A stretch of 10,710 bases of DNA from CAZUQP01 sp964484285 (GTDB lineage: Bacteria > Pseudomonadota > Gammaproteobacteria > DSM-16500): assembly GCA_964484285.1 (NCBI GenBank), contig CAZAEO010000076.1, forward strand, positions 1 through 10,710, in the 5' to 3' direction. The position numbers and the translations under genes are program-made. The notes under the pieces were generated by a model. That model was given only the letters and a program-made list of their open reading frames with translations. It was not told where the DNA came from and searched no databases. Shown here in pieces: positions 6,978 through 10,710 of the stretch; position 1 is the first letter of the stretch; each line of letters begins with the position of its first letter.

Positions 6978-7614
6978 AATATCGATATTGATTGTGGGTG
7001 CTGGGGCGCATGGCCGTGTTGTCTTAGATACATTACGATATCAACCGGTCAATGTGAAGGGGTTCATTGATGATAATATTAAAAAAGGTACTTACATTGA
7101 TGGTGTTCCTGTTTTAGGGAAGTGCGGAGATTTGGGTTCTTTTTTTAAAATAGATTTACAAGTTGTTGTTGCTATTGGAAATAATTTTATTCGTTCAAAA
7201 ATATTTTCTGATCTATATCAGTTAGGATTTACGCCTTATTCGGTTATTCATCCCAGCGCAATCATATCTCCCTCAGTAAAGTTAGGAAAAGGTGTCATTA
7301 TATTTGCAGGAGTTGTAATAAATACGGGTACTATGTTAGGTGATAATGTAAATGTTAATACTTCCGCATCGATAGATCATGATTGTTTGATTGAAGAGCA
7401 TGTTCATATTTATCCTGGCACGAATCTTGCGGGTAATGTAAGGGTAAAACAGTTTTCGTATCTTGGTACAGGCTCAGCAGTCAATCCCAATATTACTATT
7501 GGAAGGAACGTATTAATTGGTACGGGTGCTGCTGTTGTAAAAGACATTCCTGATAATGTAACTGCAGTAGGTGTTCCTGCTAGAATTTTAAAAACAAGAG
7601 AAGCACTTTATTAA
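6967..7614 (+). CDS. neuD: NeuD/PglD-family sugar acyltransferase
   Basis: Transfers an acyl group, usually acetyl from acetyl-CoA, onto a sugar amine or hydroxyl. From the preferred ATG it is 215 residues. The N-terminal Rossmann-like part begins KISILIVGAGAHGRVVLD (4-21), the usual NeuD opening, and ends near residue 90. The rest is a left-handed beta-helix of hexapeptide repeats, for example VIHPSAIISPSVKLGKGV (93-110) and later turns to about 195. SIDHDC (135-140) carries His138, equivalent to the catalytic His of PglD. ATGs at 6949, 6952 and 6961 are also in frame, but the added residues match nothing and ATG 6967 puts Met just before the conserved strand; no clear ribosome site decides. 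It overlaps neuC by 11 bp. In legionaminate pathways the homologue (LegH) N-acetylates C4; in sialate loci NeuD O-acetylates. With aminotransferases nearby, N-acylation is plausible. Confidence 0.9.
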   Translation: MKNKISILIVGAGAHGRVVLDTLRYQPVNVKGFIDDNIKKGTYIDGVPVLGKCGDLGSFFKIDLQVVVAIGNNFIRSKIFSDLYQLGFTPYSVIHPSAIISPSVKLGKGVIIFAGVVINTGTMLGDNVNVNTSASIDHDCLIEEHVHIYPGTNLAGNVRVKQFSYLGTGSAVNPNITIGRNVLIGTGAAVVKDIPDNVTAVGVPARILKTREALY

Positions 7615-7633
7615 AGAACGTGTTTGAAAAATT

Positions 7634-7638
7634 AGGAG
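7634..7638 (+). promoter_or_regulatory. Possible ribosome binding site of the CBS-SDR fusion gene
   Basis: AGGAG lies 12 bases before ATG 7651, a long spacing. It is the only good match in the 36-base gap, the widest in the window. Confidence 0.5.
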
Positions 7639-7650
7639 AAAAAATTTTTC

Positions 7651-9024
7651 ATGGATGATAATAGGTTAAAAGCAATGATAGTTTCTCAAGATTGCAGTAT
7701 GCGAGAAGTCATGGAGGTAATTGATAAAGGTGCGACAAATACAGCATTCTTGATTGACACAACATCTCGGTTAGTAGGTATAGTGACCGACGGAGATATC
7801 CGGCGTGCCATTTTAAAAAAAATCTCACTGAATGTTTCAATTCGTACAATCATGAATGTGGAGCCTGTTACTTTATGGCAAAATTATTCTAAAGAAGAAG
7901 TCTATCAAATGATGATTGAGCGACACTTACTCTGTCTTCCTGTTATTAATAAAAATAAAGAGATTTTAGATTTTGTTTATTTGCCGGTATTGGCAAATAA
8001 TCTTAGAAAAAAAACCAATCCTAAATTGGAGAAAAAAGTTAAAAATGTATTTTTGATTGGTGGAGCTGGTTATATTGGTTCTGTTCTTGTTAGAGCATTA
8101 CTTTCGTCTGGATTTAAAGTAACAGTTTATGATGTCTTGCTTAATGGTGCTGGGCCATTGCAAGGTCTAGAGCAAGATCCAAATTTTAATTTAGTTCAAG
8201 GTGACACACGTAATATTGATCAAGTCATATCGGCAATACAGGGGATAGATGCTGTAATACATTTAGGTGAAGTTGTTGGTGATCCTGCTTGCCAGCTTAA
8301 TCCTGACTTTACGATTGATGTAAATTACACTGCAACAAAAAAAATTGCAGAAGCGTGTTGTCATTTAGGAATTAGTCGATTTTTATTTGCATCGAGTTGT
8401 AGTGTATATGGTGCAGGTGAAGGTATTTTATCTGAAACATCAGTGTTGAACCCAGTCTCGCTTTATTCACAATGTAAAATCGAAGCTGAGCGCGCACTGC
8501 TTTCCTTGTCGGACCCGTGGTTTTGTCCGACAATTTTCCGACTTGCAACAGTATTTGGTTTATCTTACCGTCCTCGATTTGATTTGGTCGTGAATTTAAT
8601 GATAGCCACAGCCATTAAGACAAATAAGATTAAAGTAATAGGGGGAGAGCAATGGCGGCCATTTGTTCACGTACGTGATATTTCTTCTATCTTCATCCAA
8701 GCGCTTCATATGCCAATTAAAAAAATTAAAAAACAGGTATTTAATCTTGGTTATGATAAGAATAATTATCAAATTTTTGAATTGGCAGAGATCATTTCAC
8801 GTGTGATACCAGGTCTTACTATCGAAAGATATGATTCAGCAGATACCAGAAATTACAAAGTATCATTTCAGAAACTATATAATACTTTTTTACCGCGAGA
8901 AGGGATTGGTATTAAAGAAGGAGTGAGGGAGCTCATTGAGGCATTTAAACAGGGTTTTATTCAAGATTATACGGCTCGGCAATATAGTAATTTTCATAGT
9001 TTAATCAATGAATACTCTGAGTAA
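7651..9024 (+). CDS. CBS-domain pair fused to an NAD-dependent sugar epimerase/dehydratase (SDR)
   Basis: A 457-residue two-part protein. Residues about 8-115 are two CBS motifs, including LVGIVTDGDIRRAIL (41-55) and LLCLPVINKNKEI (93-105). This half closely recalls the N-terminal half of PtmE/LegX nucleotidyltransferases of legionaminate loci, where it precedes an NTP-transferase domain. A Lys-rich linker (119-132) leads instead into an extended SDR: GGAGYIG (137-143) for NAD(P) binding, VQGDTRNID (182-190), SSCSVYG (248-254), the catalytic Tyr272/Lys276 pair in YSQCK and FVHVRD (338-343). This half would epimerise, dehydrate or reduce a nucleotide sugar. The CBS pair may bind an adenine nucleotide and control activity. 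The frame is continuous with no stop or composition break, so the fusion looks real. Its place right after neuD is where a ptmE-like gene commonly sits. It overlaps the next gene by 17 bp. Domain calls are confident; substrate and CBS ligand are unknown. Confidence 0.9.
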   Translation: MDDNRLKAMIVSQDCSMREVMEVIDKGATNTAFLIDTTSRLVGIVTDGDIRRAILKKISLNVSIRTIMNVEPVTLWQNYSKEEVYQMMIERHLLCLPVINKNKEILDFVYLPVLANNLRKKTNPKLEKKVKNVFLIGGAGYIGSVLVRALLSSGFKVTVYDVLLNGAGPLQGLEQDPNFNLVQGDTRNIDQVISAIQGIDAVIHLGEVVGDPACQLNPDFTIDVNYTATKKIAEACCHLGISRFLFASSCSVYGAGEGILSETSVLNPVSLYSQCKIEAERALLSLSDPWFCPTIFRLATVFGLSYRPRFDLVVNLMIATAIKTNKIKVIGGEQWRPFVHVRDISSIFIQALHMPIKKIKKQVFNLGYDKNNYQIFELAEIISRVIPGLTIERYDSADTRNYKVSFQKLYNTFLPREGIGIKEGVRELIEAFKQGFIQDYTARQYSNFHSLINEYSE

Positions 9025-10710
9025 AAGTCTGAGTCAAGAAAGAATCCACAGATTAATTATATTGGAGCATTTTGAAGATATAGAATCAATAATAAGATTT
9101 TATGATGAGAATACTCTGGTAGTGGCATTTTCAATAGGGTTAGTAGAGATTTTGCAGGCAAAAGGAATTAACGCGATCGCAGTGACGGAGTTTTATGATC
9201 AAGAAGAACTACTCAGAGAATATCCTGAAGTTCAAGCAATAGTAGAGCGAGTATGTTATAGGCTCAATGAGATGCTTTTGAATCAAGGGTTAATAAATAA
9301 TAATTTGAATTATGGATTGATCTGGTTTTACAGTTTCAAATGTCTTATTGATCAAGTGTGGTTTTATTGCTTTGCTCTAGACCGTATTTTTAATCAATTT
9401 AAATTTGATGTTTGTTTTATTAAAGAAAAAGAAAAAGTCAAAATAGTGGATGGTACGCTGATGCCAAGTTCTCCATGTCTTACGTTGCTCGTGGTGGATC
9501 TTGCGTGCTTATTCCAATTTAAATTAATTTATTTTAAGTCAAATTGTAGCAATAGGAAAGAGATCGATGTAAAACTTAATGAAAAAAAAAGATTAATCGT
9601 TGTTTATGTAAAGAGAGTTTTATATAAAATAATTTTTTTAAAAAATCAACTGAGAGAGATTCTATTTCGGTTTTTCTTAGATGGTTTTTTTAAAAGTAGA
9701 ATTTCGATTGCGGTTTTTGATAGTCATGAAATCAACTCATTCTCTGAAAAATCAAAGTTCCATTTTAAGATTATAAATTTTCCTGCTCTTGGTAAGGTTA
9801 TTGAAAAACAAATGAATATAGATTGCCGAGGAATAATTGAGGGTCTTGTTAGTGCATTAATTTCTGAAAAACATTTCCCATGGTTTTTTTCTAAAACAGT
9901 TTTAATTGAGGTTTTTTCGGTCTTTATTCTCGAGGTTCTTCAAAAGAGGGAAGTATATGAAAAAGGCTTTCTGCAATATAAAACAATCATAGAAAAAGAG
10001 CGTCCTGAGTTAATTTTAAATCACACCTGTGTTTCATTCTCCCCTGAGACATCAATATGCCAACAACTTGCCTCAGCGATGAATATCCCTTATGCGATTT
10101 GGATGCATGGTGGGTACGGCGCTAACTTCTATTTTCCTGGTTACGTAGCTTCCGATTTTAAATTTAGTAATATCCATTTTGTTTATGGGCAGGTTGTAGC
10201 TGACTGCGTCAACAGCAAAAATTCAATTTTAAGAAGTTTATATCCCTATAAGAAATATCAAATTCATGTTTTTGGATCGCCCTACCATCATCAATCTTTT
10301 TTAAAATTTAAAAAATCAACAAAAATAAAAAAACAAAAGAAAAGAATTACCTTGGCATTGTCGAACATACATGATCATAATTCCTACTATTTAGGCTTTG
10401 ATAAAAATCATGATTATTTTAGAAATTGGAGCGAGCATTTGGCAATTATTAGACTGTTGAGCGAATATCAAGAGGAGTATGAAATTATAATAAAAGATTA
10501 TCCTAATTCTACAAAAAAGGAAATGTGGAGAGAGGCAATAAAATTGTTTGGAGGAGCAGGGATTAAATATATAACGAATGATGTAAATTATATGGATCTT
10601 GTGATTAATTCAGATTTGTTAATTTTCACCTGGGTGAGTACTTCTCTTTTTCAGGGATTGTTATGTGAGGCAGATATTTTTTTGCTAGATGATACGCCAA
10701 TGTTCGATAC
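9008..10710 (+). CDS. Large unassigned protein, probable GT-B-like glycosyltransferase (3' end outside window)
   Basis: The frame opens at ATG 9008, inside the end of the preceding gene, and runs without a stop to the last base: 567 residues so far. I do not recognise the family with certainty. The first 300 residues are rich in Phe, Ile and Lys with no clear catalytic motif and no signal peptide or evident transmembrane helix. The later part looks like a GT-B nucleotide-sugar enzyme: IPYAIWMHGGYGANFYFPG (360-378), a loop like those of surface-carbohydrate and capsule transferases; VFGSPYHH (421-428); IIIKDYPNS (493-501); and LLIFTWVSTSLFQGLL (537-552), which resembles the donor-binding Thr/Ser-rich loop near the C-terminus of such enzymes. 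The window then stops at about LLDDTPMFD. Context makes transfer of the locus sugar plausible, but this is inference. No ribosome site is seen, so translation may be coupled to the upstream gene. It has more A/T-rich codons than its neighbours. Confidence 0.75.
   Translation, partial: MNTLSKSLSQERIHRLIILEHFEDIESIIRFYDENTLVVAFSIGLVEILQAKGINAIAVTEFYDQEELLREYPEVQAIVERVCYRLNEMLLNQGLINNNLNYGLIWFYSFKCLIDQVWFYCFALDRIFNQFKFDVCFIKEKEKVKIVDGTLMPSSPCLTLLVVDLACLFQFKLIYFKSNCSNRKEIDVKLNEKKRLIVVYVKRVLYKIIFLKNQLREILFRFFLDGFFKSRISIAVFDSHEINSFSEKSKFHFKIINFPALGKVIEKQMNIDCRGIIEGLVSALISEKHFPWFFSKTVLIEVFSVFILEVLQKREVYEKGFLQYKTIIEKERPELILNHTCVSFSPETSICQQLASAMNIPYAIWMHGGYGANFYFPGYVASDFKFSNIHFVYGQVVADCVNSKNSILRSLYPYKKYQIHVFGSPYHHQSFLKFKKSTKIKKQKKRITLALSNIHDHNSYYLGFDKNHDYFRNWSEHLAIIRLLSEYQEEYEIIIKDYPNSTKKEMWREAIKLFGGAGIKYITNDVNYMDLVINSDLLIFTWVSTSLFQGLLCEADIFLLDDTPMFD

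Noticed and set aside
9582..9590. A9 run in the terminal gene as another phase-variation tract
   Set aside because: Runs of 7-9 A or T are frequent throughout this AT-rich window, so this one is not distinctive.

Overview
The window is one unbroken stretch of plus-strand, tightly packed coding sequence from an AT-rich bacterium. It is a surface-polysaccharide (LPS O-antigen, capsule or glycan) locus centred on synthesis of a nonulosonic acid, i.e. a sialic or legionaminic acid-like sugar. The AT-rich codon use and the mix of neu/leg genes with KdnA/KdnB-like genes fit a Gram-negative host, perhaps a low-GC gammaproteobacterium of the Legionella/Coxiella type. That host guess is inference; nothing here fixes the taxon.

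Layout: (1) 1-900, end of a DegT-family sugar aminotransferase cut by the window edge. (2) 925-2085, iron-type alcohol dehydrogenase. (3) 2103-3290, a second, different DegT aminotransferase. Genes 2 and 3 look like the KdnB/KdnA pair that oxidises and then aminates the terminal carbon of Kdo. (4) 3306-3986, a SAM methyltransferase containing a run of ten G, a likely phase-variation switch. (5) 3979-4764, SpsF-type cytidylyltransferase. (6) 4761-5804, NeuB-type synthase. (7) 5805-6977, NeuC-type hydrolysing 2-epimerase. (8) about 6967-7614, NeuD-type acyltransferase. (9) 7651-9024, an unusual fusion of a CBS-domain pair to an NAD-dependent sugar epimerase/dehydratase. (10) 9008 to the window end, an incomplete large protein, probably a glycosyltransferase.

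Working model: NeuC releases a 2-epimerised N-acylated hexosamine from its UDP-sugar, NeuB condenses it with phosphoenolpyruvate, the SpsF-like enzyme activates the product as a CMP-sugar, and NeuD acylates an amino group on the sugar. The aminotransferases, dehydrogenase, methyltransferase and SDR decorate this or a partner sugar. The terminal gene may transfer the product. Gaps between genes are 0-36 bp and several genes overlap, so the block is probably one operon with translational coupling. No promoter, terminator, tRNA, rRNA, mobile element or CRISPR array was seen, and no gene-free stretch exceeds 40 bp.

Most interesting points: the G10 tract, where losing or gaining one G gives an almost immediate stop; the CBS-SDR fusion, in which the CBS half resembles the regulatory half of PtmE/LegX nucleotidyltransferases but the catalytic half has a different fold; the KdnA/KdnB-like pair in a nonulosonate locus; the altered metal-site signature of the dehydrogenase; and the unassigned terminal protein.
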